A stretch of 64,000 nt of DNA from Adiantum capillus-veneris (lineage: Eukaryota > Streptophyta > Polypodiopsida > Polypodiales > Pteridaceae), in NCBI GenBank assembly GCA_014529385.2, contig CM043966.1, positions 41,483,537 through 41,547,536 on the forward strand, written 5' to 3'. Positions within the stretch are counted from its first letter, which is position 1. Each line of letters starts with the position of its first letter. Of this stretch, positions 50,640 through 62,700 are shown one piece after another. The position numbers and the translations under genes were made by a program. The notes beneath the pieces were generated by a model. The model did not search any database. It was not told the DNA's origin and saw nothing but the letters and a program-made list of their open reading frames with translations.

Positions 50640-53165
50640 TGTGGGGCCATCCAACCGAAACACCTATCTCTCAACAAGGATCTTTGTCCTTCTAATCAAT
50701 GCAAGCATGTTGTGCAATGGACAAGACATGTTTCTTTGCAACGCGTTTGCAAATTTGGCGAGTTTGATCCATCTATTATAGATCGAGTTGTTGCCAATTA
50801 TAACGAGTCGGACTCTGACGCTGGCCAACATGCAGCAATCTTGCAACCCAATAGACGTGTTTGCAGGCGCTTTGGTCAAGCAGCATATGTGAGGCCACAA
50901 GATGTAGCCTGTGAAATTTCGGAGGATGATCATGTAGGCCACATTCCCAACGAGGTAATTTTTGAGCCCGAGATCGATGAAATGATCGAGTCAATCATGG
51001 ATTCAGAAAGGCTTATCTATGATTATATGAAAAGTGAAGCCGATATGCCATTGTATGATGGAGCACGTGTGTCTAGATTGAAGGCACTCCTGGTTCTTCT
51101 CAACATGCAGGCAAAGCTTGGATGGAGTGACACTAGCATCACATCGCTTTTCAGGTGATCTATTACAATGTGTTTACTTCAATAAAAAACTCTAGATGTA
51201 TAATGATATGGTAGATTACTTACACAAGTGTACCGCATTTGTTTTGCTGTGTAGATTGCTCAAAGAGCACATACTGCCAGCTGATAATGTGATGCCAGAT
51301 TCCAGAGAGGAAGCAAGAAAGATCTTGCAAAACTTGGGGGTGGATTACAATTTGATTCACGCTTGTCCTAACGACTGCATTCTTTTCAGAGGGGAATACA
51401 TAGACATGGAGAAGTGTCCAAAATGTGATTCCGAGAGATATCAAGTAGATCTCCACGGAACAAAAATTCCACAAAAGGTTTTGTGACATTTTCCTCTTCT
51501 TCCATGAATCAAGTATTTCTTCGAATGTAAGTCCATGTCCACCCTAGCATCATGACACGAGGAGAATTGATCTTTGGATGGTGTGTTACGGATTCCTGCA
51601 GATTGTGTAGCTTGGAAACATATAGACGATACATGGCCGGAATTTTCCAGGGAAGCTTGAAATTTTCACATAGGCCTGGCTATGGATGGCATAAATCCAT
51701 TTGGTTAGAGATCAACATCTTACATTGTATGGCCCGTTGTCATCGTCAACTACAACATTTCCCTGTGGTTGACTACCAAGAAGGGGCATCTGTGGCTAAG
51801 CTTGATTATGCTGGGGCAGTATAAAGTGAAGAATATGAATATGTATCTTTGTCCCCTTTTGGAAGAGCTACAACAATTGTGGATTGGCATAGAAGTGGTG
51901 GATATGAGCCGACACACAGGTAGACGGAATGCTTTGATCAGAGGCATTCTAATGTGGACCATGCATGACTATTCCGGACGAATAAAATTCTCATGTGATT
52001 TACACTCAAACTCAAACAATGTAAATCTTGGTTTTTATTAAGCTTTATTGTCATGTGTATACATGCAAGGCTTCAAACAAGCGGATACAGAGCATGTGTC
52101 ACATGTGGACCTAGACTTAATGCACGTCGCGTGCCCTCATTGAAGAAGCAAATCTACGAAGTTCATCAAGCGTATCTTTCAAAGAATCATGAGTTACATG
52201 ACAAATTTTTGGGAAGAAAGCCACCGAGGATGTCTGCACAAGCATGGCTAGAGCAGAAGGAGATGTGTGATGACGGTTTGCCCCAGGGATGAAGAGACTC
52301 TCTCTATGGTACGAGTTACCATATTGGCCAGACTCATGATCAATCACTTTCTTGATCCAATGCACATATTCAAGAATGTGGATAATCTATTGTGGGACCA
52401 TCTGATCGACAAGAAAGATACTTTGGGAGCCAGGATTGACCTTATAATTGTGGATCGTCTGGAGCAATATTGGACCCAGATAGCATCCAATGGATCGATA
52501 AAACTCCCTAAAGCGCCATGGATTTTGACAGGAGCCCAAGAACAAAAAGTAAAAGAGACCATTCGATCTGTGCGGACCCCCACTCGCGTAATGCACTTGC
52601 TCTGAACGTGTTTCACTAAAGAAGGGAAGCTTACCGGTTTGAAGTCACACGATTGGCATAAAATGTGTCAGGTATGTTTGAAGTGGAATATATCATAGTG
52701 GGAGTTGTGTAACAAATTCGTATATGGACTTTAATATCATTGCCAGATGTGTTTTGAAGTTTATTTTACAGGTGGCCATTGAGGGATGTTGTCTCTTGAC
52801 GTCCGTAACACAATCTACAAACTCGCGAAGTTGGTGCAATGGATCTCACAAAAGGAGATCAATATAGACTCCATACCATTCACCAAACTAAACGCTGCGG
52901 AGGTTGTGTGCATGTTTGAGAAACACTTTCCTACTACCATGCTAACCATTCAGGTGCATCTTCTTGTTCACATAGTTGATGAGGTGGAAATAAATGGCAC
53001 AGTATATTCCAGATGGATGTTCTTTTTAGAATATTTCATGAAAACACTCAAGGGATATGTGCGTTAGAAGGCACATCCGGAGGGTAGCATGGCAGAAGGT
53101 TGGCTGGTATTAGAGTCCCTAGTTTACATTAGAGAGTGGCTAGAATCTGAAAGAGGCGCCGCTTG
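50640..53165 (+). pseudogene. CACTA transposase, TNP2 family, frame-damaged
   Basis: Successive blocks match the TNP2 transposase in order. They include DMPLYDGARVSRLKAL (about 51050), an intron (donor TTTCAG|GTGATC), LGVDYNLIHACPNDCILF then CPKC (51330-51430), GVLRIPADCVAWKHIDD and DGINPFG (about 51580-51700), LCPLLEELQQLWIGIEVVD and MWTMHDYSG (51850-51980), SGYRACVTCGP (52090), DPMHIFKNVD (52357) and SRWMFFLEYFMKTLKGYVR (53010-53067). The catalytic core cuts and pastes DNA at the CACTA ends. Several frameshifts and stops make this copy inactive. Confidence 0.85.
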
Positions 53166-53785
53166 GATGCGATGAGACGTCTGATTAGATGACGTTAGTG
53201 TAGCCGTAGCCATAGCCAAATAGCATTAGTTTCCTTTTTTTATGTATTGTATATTGAGATGACGTGTATATGTCTTTTTGTAACTATTGGAAAACCAGGT
53301 ATTTTCTCAATAATGACAATTGTGTTCTAACTATTACATTTGCAAAGCTTAACAATCAAGTGAATTTGCCTATGATCTGTATAATTGTCATTTATTTACT
53401 TTCGTCAATTTACTTTCGTCCAATTACTTTTGTTAGTTTTGTATCTTTATTCTACAAACAATAGTATGCATGATGGAGTTAATGGTTATATTGTCTTGTG
53501 GGTGACTACTTTGGATCTATACCTTGCACTTTCTTTCATCTAGGCTTATCTTGGATTCATTTAGGTTTACTCTATTATTGAAACATTCAATATGGTTGAT
53601 GGGTTGAATGCCCTGCCACCCAAAAAAATTTACTCTCAGGCATTGCTATAAGCGTCGCTATATAAGGCTCTGCAACATCCCTATGAGTGTCACTATAGGA
53701 AGCCTACAACCGTCACTATCTTCATCGCTATATAGCGATAAACCCAATGTATTTCCATCCCTAAAAGCATCATAAGTGTGTAGTG

Positions 53786-54212
53786 AAAGGCCTATAGATT
53801 CCAACCCCAAACTCCACGACACCTCTTGTGGAGTTTGGTATTTGATATTTGATATTATTGTTAGAGCCAAAAATTGGAAGCCCCTCTTGTACACTTTAAC
53901 TATCCCACTTTAGTTATGAGTGGAGCACCTTAATTATTGCATGACCCTCTTAGGGTGAGTTCTCACTATCCTATTTACAAAGCAGCCATAGTGGCTTATT
54001 GATAAAAGATCTAAAATACTATGCTAGAATAAAATGATTGAGAGGATTATTATTTTTCGATGCCTCCTTGTCAACTCCCATATTTCTAATCTACAAATCA
54101 TCATGCACTCACTATTAGTAAAGTCAAATAGACATCACATAATTAGCCATTAAGCTAGCTATACCAATTGCAATTAACCACATGCAAGAGAAGGGTGCCG
54201 AGTCTCATGACA
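53786..54212 (-). repeat. 5' LTR of the Ty3 element, outer part
   Basis: Continuation of the LTR interrupted at 41184. It matches 34715-35130 in inverted orientation. The outer end reads TGTCATGAGACT on the minus strand. Confidence 0.8.
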
Positions 54213-55150
54213 TTGTAGACAGAAGAAATGTCCACACTTTTAAGTTACACACAATCTGGAGCATGGACAGAAGCAAGATCCACCACTTGTACAAGCTAGG
54301 CATTATTGAAACACATGCATAAGCAAGATTCACAAATGACCAAGCTAGGAAAGGAAAAGAGGATCTCACATCATTGGTCCCAACCTATGTTGTGCGATAC
54401 CATTGGTCCAAACTATGTTATCTTGGAACATTGAGAGTAATTTTCTCACCGTTTATGATATGTTGTAGAATTGGGAAAATTGACTATTTGAAGTCAAAAT
54501 AAGTCTTCATTAAAACATAATGAGAAACAACACTCACCATTCATCCAAGTTAGTTTATAAGTAGGTATCTAATGTGTTAGCCTATAGGGCATTTGAATAT
54601 TAGCTTCCACTTGTACAAATAAATCATCTAAGTAGGAAACTCAAGTATTGATTTGAAGGTTTTTCACTTGTCTAAGCTAATATCTAACTCAATCATAAAT
54701 TTTTGAAGGTCCACCACTTGTCTAATCTAAGCTCCAAAAGAGTCTTAATTGGTTTATGATAGATTCTAACTTTCTCGGTGGAAGAGTACTCTAGAAAAAT
54801 GAGGCAATTGATGAATTAATCAAAGAAAAAAGACACGCATATTTGACTTTTTTCCCCAAATAAACAAGTACAATCTAATGTTAACAAAACTTTAAATTAC
54901 AATTGAAACGTTTACAAGACAAAAATAGGGGATCTTAAGAAGAAGCATGTTTTTCATTTTCATATGTATAATTACAAATGAGAAAACATCTCTTAAGAAA
55001 TTGATGAACAAAAACTAGGTGTTTTCTTTGTTAATTTGAGAAAACATATCAAAACTTGTATCGATTGAGCTCCATCAAGATAAACCCGTTGTGAGAACCT
55101 GGATGTAGAAATAAAAAGAAACATCGATTAGATACCATGGATATGAATGT
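54213..55150. repeat. Degenerate minisatellite, right block
   Basis: Forward units resembling AAGCAAGATCCACCACTTGT and CATTATTGAAACACAT begin right after the LTR. They become sparse past about 54.8 kb, where AT-rich sequence takes over. No genes. Confidence 0.55.
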
Positions 55151-55179
55151 TCAAGGTAGCAAGTGTATCAAGGTTTAAG

Positions 55180-56397
55180 TTATTTCAATAGTACCTTATG
55201 GTTTTTTTCATCCAACTTTAGAAGATTTTTCTCAGCTTTCACCTTATTTATATATGCATTTGCAGTGGTTGCCTTCAATGGTCCTTTTGTGCTACAACCC
55301 AATTGCCTAGCTAAAGAGATCGATTGTGGTGCCTTCATTTTTTCAATGGGTGTACCTTCCTTTGCCAATATTTTTTGTATTTGGGCTCTTCTTATTTCAC
55401 TGTGGTGGCTTGTGTCACTTCCTCCTTATAGTTTTTCCTGCAGGGTAGTTTCACCTTTGTCATATTTTGCAGGTGGTATTCTTCTTGTAAACAACACCTT
55501 AATTGATCAGGCATCATTTTTATGCTTTCAATACTCTTTGATCTCTTTGTATTCACTGTTATTTGTCACTTCAAGTTGTTCATAGCAAATAGAAGAAAAA
55601 AATTATTCTCTCATCAAGCTGAAGCAAGTAGGGAAGTAGCTCCCCCAAAAGCACATTGCCAACCATTTTTTCACCATCAAATTGTGGTGGAAAAATGCAA
55701 TCTTTTGCATGAGAAATGAATCCCTTGTAAGGAGAGTCATCAATAAGCATTGTTCTTTGTGGATGACATTCAAACCTCTTGGAAATTTTGGCCAAAGGCT
55801 TCAAAATTGCCTCAACATTTGGATTGTCAGGTCTAAATACTTTTGGCTTTGAGATGTATCGCAACCTTTTTGATACTTGACTGCAAAGAAAGGTAATGTA
55901 ACCCCAGGTAAGTTGTTTAGTGCTCTAAGGATTTGAAGCACAATGTCCTAGTAGCTGTCGACCAGATTGCAACATTAAACCTCTATAATATAGTCGTCAA
56001 GAATTGTATACAACTTGGCTTGAGTATAATATATCTTTTTGAATCTATTTGCATTGACTTGTGGTGTCAGGATGAGGGGAATGATTCAATGATAGACCAT
56101 TTAAATCCAATATAATTGTAAGCATAAATTTCTCATCATTTATGCTAAATGAAGTAGAAGAAATTGGAAATGGCACACGAGCACATCTTTCAGTATCCTA
56201 GGTTGGATTGTTGGAGCACTAATTTCTTGGTCCACATTACTGCAAGCTTGCTCAAGTTTCACATCACTAGACTTTGGTATAGAAATATCATCCATCTTGG
56301 GCACTTCAGATTTGAGAGAATCAATGGATTCTAGAATTGTTGATTGATTCATAGGGGCTTTGTCAATCCCAATCTTTGAATCTAAGAAAGCACACAT
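55180..56397 (-). pseudogene. FCP1-like HAD gene, second copy, degraded
   Basis: Minus-strand blocks in order. 56397-56140 is a Ser/Glu/Lys-rich lead-in. IILDLNGLSL lies at 56116-56090 (Asp 56106, second Asp replaced by Asn as in the 16-kb copy). RFNVAIWST is at 55982-55956. 55864-55580 carries NPNVEAILKPLAKISKRF and TMLIDDSPYKGF, then an acidic patch to PYLLQLDE. A Lys-rich tail is open at 55368-55180. Stops separate the first blocks, and no clean acceptor precedes the first, so this is a decayed gene or has unresolved introns. The LIDDSPYKG motif is intact, and this copy is better preserved at its C-terminus than the 31-kb copy. Confidence 0.6.
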
Positions 56398-57120
56398 AAC
56401 ATTGGTTTCTCAAAAATCACTAGAATTTAATTCACCATTTTTACATGTAAAAGCTCCATATAACAAATTTATTCAAGGTGAAATCAATATTTGAATCCTT
56501 GCAACCATTGGTACACAAAGCACCACTTGTCTAACTACAATCTACCGTGGAAAACTTGTCTAGAATACACTCTATTAAATGTTAGTACTTAAGTGAATAC
56601 TAAAAGCCACCAAAACCTGTTCAAGAACACATGGGCGCAAGGTCCACCACATGTCCAATTTAGGCTACAAGAAAAACCTATTCAAGAACACACGGGCACA
56701 AGGTCCACCACATGTCCAATCTAGCCTACAAGAAAAAATTAGAGCTTTGGCTTGGATTGAAATTCAAGAGCCACAACTTGTTTAAGCTAGCTAGCTTCAA
56801 ACTACACCAAAATGTTGCAAAAATGTGTTTCATATTCAAGGTACATTTATGAAAATAAGAAAGTTGGAGCCCCTACCACTTTCCCAACCTAGGTATTGAT
56901 TAAATTCTGATACGATTTGCTAAAAATCTTGAGTAGAGTCAAGATTCTATGTTCAAGGTAATCAAATAACTTAGAAAACACATAAAGCACAAGAGAACTC
57001 AAGATTCTAGCTAAACATAAAGTAAACAACAATCATATACACTAAAGTGTTGAGATTCTATCAATAAAAAATCAAAATTTTAGATGTATTTAAGATTTCC
57101 ATCCACATACGATACTTAAA
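56398..57120. repeat. Minisatellite with a 61-bp tandem duplication
   Basis: Two adjacent copies of a unit containing AAGGTCCACCACATGTCCAA lie at about 56621-56741. Other diverged units flank them. No exon-like sequence was recognised here. Confidence 0.55.
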
Positions 57121-57747
57121 ATATCAAGTAAAGTCATAGTCAACAAACAACTCTTCTCCTGCTGTTGCAACTCGACAAATAGTCTCAAGGCATGCATATC
57201 CATTCTCTTCTGATTTGATGTGCGAAGATGTGCATTTGTGCCAAGATGAAAAGTTTGGATCAAATGTGTAGCGTACGTTTCGATGGACACTTGTACCATG
57301 ATAGCTATTTATATAGCTCGACACATTTCCTTCTTCTACGCAACCAAGAATGTATGCTTGATCTTCCTCTTCTTCTAGATTTGGATCTTCTAAAAGATAA
57401 TATTGAGAGGCTCTTGAAAATATTTTGCATATATGTTTTCAATCTTGAAATCCATAATTATGCCCTCCATAGTTTAGAATATCCACACCACTTTCAAGGG
57501 AAGTATGCACAAATAGCCCATAACCAGCTCCTTGAATACATGAAAGTTGCACTTTAAAAGCCACCTTATTAATATTAAAAAGTACATTCTTGGGAATAAG
57601 AAAAATTGGTGTCTCAAAAGGATCTTCATTATAATCATAGCGTGAAATACACCTCATTTTTATCTCACTTAACTCCTTTGTATCTACATTATGCATAATT
57701 ACAAGGACCAGATCAAAGGATGATAGTACTATTGGGATGTCCATCAT
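57121..57747 (-). pseudogene. SET-domain protein, one in-frame stop
   Basis: One frame runs from ATG 57747 to the stop at 57124 with a single TGA at 57441-57439. The first part has the SET entry motif GAGYGLFVHTSLESG followed by YGG. After the stop come YYLLEDPN, an acidic run, YINSYHGTSVHRNVRYTFD (NHS-like motif altered to NSYHGT) and the closing GEELFVDYDF. SET domains methylate lysines, often on histones, using S-adenosylmethionine. The canonical NHSC motif is weak, so activity is doubtful. The frame may continue past 57124 through splicing. It lies upstream of, and on the same strand as, the FCP1-like sequence at 56.4-55.2 kb. Confidence 0.65.
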
Positions 57748-57925
57748 ACGAAAGACTTTGATTCTATCTCTTGAATATATTGCCCATTTGAAGTATAGAG
57801 AGAACCAAGGTCCACCACTTATCCAAGTTAGACATTTGGTATTGTTTGATAAGTGTGATTAGTGCATTGGTGATGTTAAAGACGACAAAGTCAACGATGT
57901 GGAAGTGTAGATACCAAGGGGAGAA

Positions 57926-58007
<82 letters not shown>

Positions 58008-58135
58008 GTCTTCTTAGCTCCATTGGAACATGGAGAGAATCAAAGATCAACTACTTGTCCAAGTCATGCTTCATTGAAAGACAAAGAGAAGCAAGTTTAA
58101 CCATTTGTCCATGCTAGGGATTTCATTGACGTAAT
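57748..58135. repeat. Minisatellite remnant and (GA)n tract
   Basis: A forward minisatellite unit (CAAGGTCCACCACTTATCC) at about 57808, then a (GA)n tract at 57927-58002, then one more diverged unit. Confidence 0.75.
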
Positions 58136-59342
58136 CAAGATCGTGTGATTACGTTAATAACTCTAGTAATTACACAAGAAAAACATGTGGTCACGTTGAT
58201 TGTTAACGTGACTTTGATGATGACCTGCAAAAACCTAGAGAAACGTTTAGCCCACCAGGTTTGAGCATATTCCCTAAGAGTCTCATCGAGGCTCTTTATT
58301 TTTCGGTAGAAGGCATTGCTTGGTGGGACCGTTGAGAAAATAAAAACCTCGGCAGTCGTAATTATATAAAGTAAACCTCGTGCTTACCGTGGTGCTTTGA
58401 CCAGGCAAATCTCTAGGGAGTGTATCGAGTGCCGACTACAATCATCTCCTTGTGAATTGACCTAAGGTTACAGAGTCACAGGTCCATTTTTTGGGCCGAA
58501 CGTGATTCTTAATTCGGTAACCACTTCTAAAAATATTTAAATCCTTTACCAAACATAAAGGTACAAAACAAAAACGATTGAAAATTTGGAGAGTCATGCT
58601 CATTGTGACGAAGCCATTGGTCCAAATGAGGGCTGTAATTGGTTTTAGAAGATGAGCATATGCAAATGAACAGGTCGATAGTCAAGGGTTGGATGTTTTG
58701 TACTAGTGTACTGGGCATATAAAGATCCATGAAGTCTTGCATTTTTTACCATCATAGATTTGAGTTGATATACATTGTCACTGCACAATATAAGAGCTAT
58801 AATCATTAATTCAGTGAAAATAGCTTTTATATATTGAATTGGTTGCATAAGAAGATTTCTTTGCGTTATTTCATGCATTGGTTTATACAGAGAGTGCATT
58901 ATGTATTATGAAAGATTATTAGTGCATGACATGACCAATTGTAGATATTATTGCTTTCGTGTTTTTTTTTGCAAATAATTGTTTTATTGTTTTCAAATCA
59001 AAGAGGATGTATAAATAATAATAATAATAATAATTGCATTGAGAAATTCATGGCATTGTTGTTTTTATTATGCCTTGTAGAGAGTGCATTGCAATGTGTA
59101 TGTTTGCTCACAACATAGGTGATCGATATGTGGATTGACTAGAGTGCATTGCAATCTCATATCATGCAGATTTGATTACTTTCTTAGTGATTAGTTTTTT
59201 AATATATATTGAAAATAAGCAAAATGTTTTAAAAGCTGAACATCAAGTTCTTTTGTCTTCAATTTTAAATTAAAAGCAATGAGAAAAATGTCTGCACAAG
59301 TGGTATGAAGAAGCCAAAGAATAAAAAAGCTCCTGGCGAAGA
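58136..59342. other. No gene recognised
   Basis: AT-rich. 58140-58240 has several copies of GTAATTAC/GTTAACGT-like words that can fold on themselves. A short (TAA)n lies near 59018. Small frames only. Confidence 0.35.
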
Positions 59343-59855
59343 GTGGGATTATGCTCACAACATATGCAACTGCTATATGGAGTGGTAATGTAACTTTTGC
59401 TTCACAACAAAATCAGGCGGTGAACCACGTAATAGGGACCATTTTTTGGGTAACATTAAAAAGAGTTGTAAGAAGTGTGAACATCCTTAGGCACGTGCAA
59501 TTGCAAAGCCTTTGAGAGAAGACCTCACCAAAAAAGGTGGCAAGAGACAACATATTTATAGCTTTGTTATGGATGCAAGTCAAGAGCAGTGTAGTCAGAG
59601 CCAAATATTAACTCTGTGGATCCTGTGGTGACACCAACTAACCTTGGAAAGAGCCTGCACAGAGAGAGGAAATGTCAAGCAGAATTCCTTTTAAGTGTCA
59701 ATGAAGGTGGACTTGGTCAAATGAATAAAAAATCATTCCATCAAAGCTTTCAGATGCAGTCTCTAGAAGAAGCACAAACTACACTCGCCAAAGCAATATT
59801 CTTCACTTGGTCATGGTAGACAACAATCATTGGAAGGACACTTAGAAGAAAACCT
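59343..59855 (+). pseudogene. hAT front fragment, duplicated copy
   Basis: About 90% similar by eye to 62844-63359, in the same orientation. Translation includes CNFCFTTKSGG followed by DHFLG, the start of a BED-type zinc finger. The copy stops before the DUF659 region. In both copies the zinc finger is preceded by the same TAA stop, which therefore predates the duplication or marks an intron. Confidence 0.55.
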
Positions 59856-62700
59856 TGATTAATTATAAAAGCCAAGCGTGCGAGTACTTCACATAAGCAT
59901 AAAGGGAGAGAAGGGATCCACAAAGGAAAAAGAGAGATTTTACTAAAACATGGCATCATGGAATTGCCAACGCGTTTCGGCTTATTGAGTCTCATCAGGG
60001 TATTCCATGAATACAAAAAATTCTCTCTTTAGGCTTTTCGTTTTATAAGCACTTTTGGAGGGGGAAAATCTAAGACTTTTGGAGGGAAATGTGGGTAGCT
60101 GGGCACTCATTGGGCTTGAGTACAGCTTCAAGAGTTTAAATGGTGATGGATGTAGACCAAGAAATAGATTGGCTTTTTTGGGCATTCATTGGGTTTGTGT
60201 ACAACTTTAAGAGTTTAAAATGGTGATGGGTGTATACCTAGAAAAAGATTGGCTTTCTCTAGTTGAGCATTAAATGGGCTTGTGTACAACTTCATGGTGA
60301 TGGATGAATACCAGGAAATAGATTTTCTTTGTTGAAAGTTAGTGTAATTCCTTGGGAGGGGAAACTTTTAAGGTGTTAACTATTGGTGATCTTTAGAGAG
60401 ATTGCATAAAGTGGTACCAATGGCTAGGGGGTTTCATGAAGCACTAGAATCCTTGATAAGGGACAAAGCATTAGATTTCTCCAAGAGATTTTGTCGTAAC
60501 CCCTCCTTTGTTATACAACATTGAAGAAATGAGCTGTGCAACAATGAATTTGATGTACATGGCTAGCTTAGGTTAAGGTTTGGGCCCACAGTGTGGTGGA
60601 AGGTTAGATTGAGGTTTGGGCCAAGAGTCTGGTGGAGGCAAACGTTTAGCTTAAAAGAAGCTTGGGGTTATGGGGGCAAGGTTAACTTTGCTTAGTATTA
60701 GATTTTTTATGAGGGAAAGGCTATCTTAGTACCAGTCACCAGGCAAATAGCAATGACAAACTATAAAATTGGTGCGATTTACCATCGGTTAAACTGATAA
60801 ATGAACTTGAAAGGGTTGCATCTCCATCGGATGCATGTGGACTTGGAAGGGTTGTATCTCCATCAGATGTATGTGGAGACTTACAAATTACAATTTAGTA
60901 CAATTTTAAGGTGGGGTGCAAGTCTGTGTCAGTAGATTGTTAACTATGTCCTGCAAGTGGATAGTTAAGTAAACAGAGGTTGGTTATGATAATAACACTG
61001 TATCCAACTAGGTGCAAATAAAAAGCAGGTAGAGGCATTTTTAAGATAGGTTACGGTATGCAAGGTTTTAAGACAACCAAAAAGGGGCAAGGTTTAATAT
61101 GGTTTAGCATTAGAGTTTTATGAGGTCAGGCTCAACTTAGTTCTAGGTCACCAACTAGGCGAGGCAAAGACCTGGGAATGTACAAGGTGGAAAAATGGAA
61201 TTAAATTTCAAGGTAAGGTCAAAGATGATTAAAGTTGTGGGTTATAACATACAAGGAAGGTGGGGTCAAGGCACATAAAGCTATTAATTTTAGCAAGGTG
61301 TGGATGTACAAGATGAAGGGATGAAAACACATGTATAAGGGGGATACAATCCACATATAGCTATAAGATAGGTGCCTTTTAGATGAGGGTAAAGTGATAA
61401 ATTACTTAGAAGGGCTACATCTGCATGATCCACATATAGCTATAAGATAGGTGCCTTTTAGATGAGGGTAAAGTGATAAATTACTTAGATGGGCTCCATC
61501 TTCACCGAATGCATGTGGAGATTAATAAACAAATTGTACAATTGTAAGGTGGGGTGCTGCTGTGAGGGTAGGTTAATCACTAAGCTCTTCTAGCAAAGGA
61601 TAGTAAAGCTGCCTCGAGGTTAGCAAAGCTAAAAAGGACCTTGTATGTTGAAAAATTTGTTATGGTAGTGGATAGTCAAGTAGAGAGATATGGTTGCATG
61701 GAGACAATAAGAGGCTCTTGAAGGTGGGCAAATGAGGTTTTATCTACTCATGGGTTTGATGGAAATGGTGATTGCTTGGCTTGGGCAGTGTGAAGTAGTT
61801 AAGCAGATCTATGCAACAAGTGGATGTTTAACTAATGGAAGGGCAAAGGAATAAATTTTGAGCTAGCTACTCTTCATGTATCAATACCAAGAGAATTGGT
61901 TGGACTTGATGTTCATGCAAGGGCAAGGCACCTATATCTGGCATGGATCATCACTTGTGGAACGAAAGAAGTCCACAAGAGCAAGAATCATCACTTTGTG
62001 GATGCAATTATTGGATGTTTCAAGCACCTTAGACACTCCAACTCAATTCATAGCACTAAGGACGCATGATTTTGATCTCATTAACTAGCTAAAGTTTGTT
62101 GGCTTGCCGCATCTTCTAAACTCTTTCCAAAACATACTCATTGCATCTACAAGCAATGTAGGAGATAATGAGTAGAACTTGCTGATTAGCTAAAAAATGA
62201 AAAATGAAGCGAAAGGGCAAGGAGGGGGGTCAGGGGGGGGGGGGATTTGCAGTAAGGGCATGTTGCAATGTTTAACCTCCTGTTTCCTGGCTCAAGTAAC
62301 AACTAAAAAGCATAAATCAAGGGAGATAACCATGGAAAAGGTTCACTTACTACCATAAGTAAGGTATAGAGGGAGATTTGGCAAAGGCACTCTACAGAGT
62401 AATGGGAATGGGGATTTTGAGAGGGGGGAAAAAGGTATTATAACATGGTTTAAGGCAGATGCATGTGTATACTGAAGCATCCTCGGTTGAGCAAACCCAG
62501 ATGAAGTGTCCGTCGATCTTGGCTTAGCAAAATCAGAGTGTTTAGGTAGAGGTGCTTACCAAAGTAAAGGGGAAGTGGATCGGGAGAGAAAAATAGCTTG
62601 TGTCAAGTTGGAATCATGGGTATCACAGGCCAATGTTGATGAAGCATTTCCATTGATCCTTGTGAAACAAAAATGGCTTGCTATTGTTTAATGGAAGGCC
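59856..62700. repeat. Gene-free stretch with short tandem duplications
   Basis: A unit containing ATTGGGCTTGTGTACAACTT repeats three times at 60100-60340 (period about 80-85 bp). A 79-bp unit starting ATCCACATATAGCTATAAG is duplicated at 61349-61506. A G run lies at 62229-62244. Many short duplications around GGATGCATGTGGA and CTATAAGATAGGTG. Two short open frames (61876-62088, 62506-62691) have no recognisable family. Confidence 0.5.

Larger units (their letters stand above)
41185..53785 (+). mobile_element. Complete CACTA (En/Spm-type) transposon, 12.6 kb
   Basis: Starts CACTACAAGAG at 41185 and ends GTGTGTAGTG at 53785. It is flanked by the 3-bp target duplication AAA (41182-41184 and 53786-53788). 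Removing the element and one AAA restores an LTR sequence matching the uninterrupted LTR near 35.13 kb. Subterminal GCGACGC / GCGTCGCTATA motifs occur at both ends. It encodes a TNP2-type transposase and a second, multi-exon protein, both plus strand. Confidence 0.9.
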
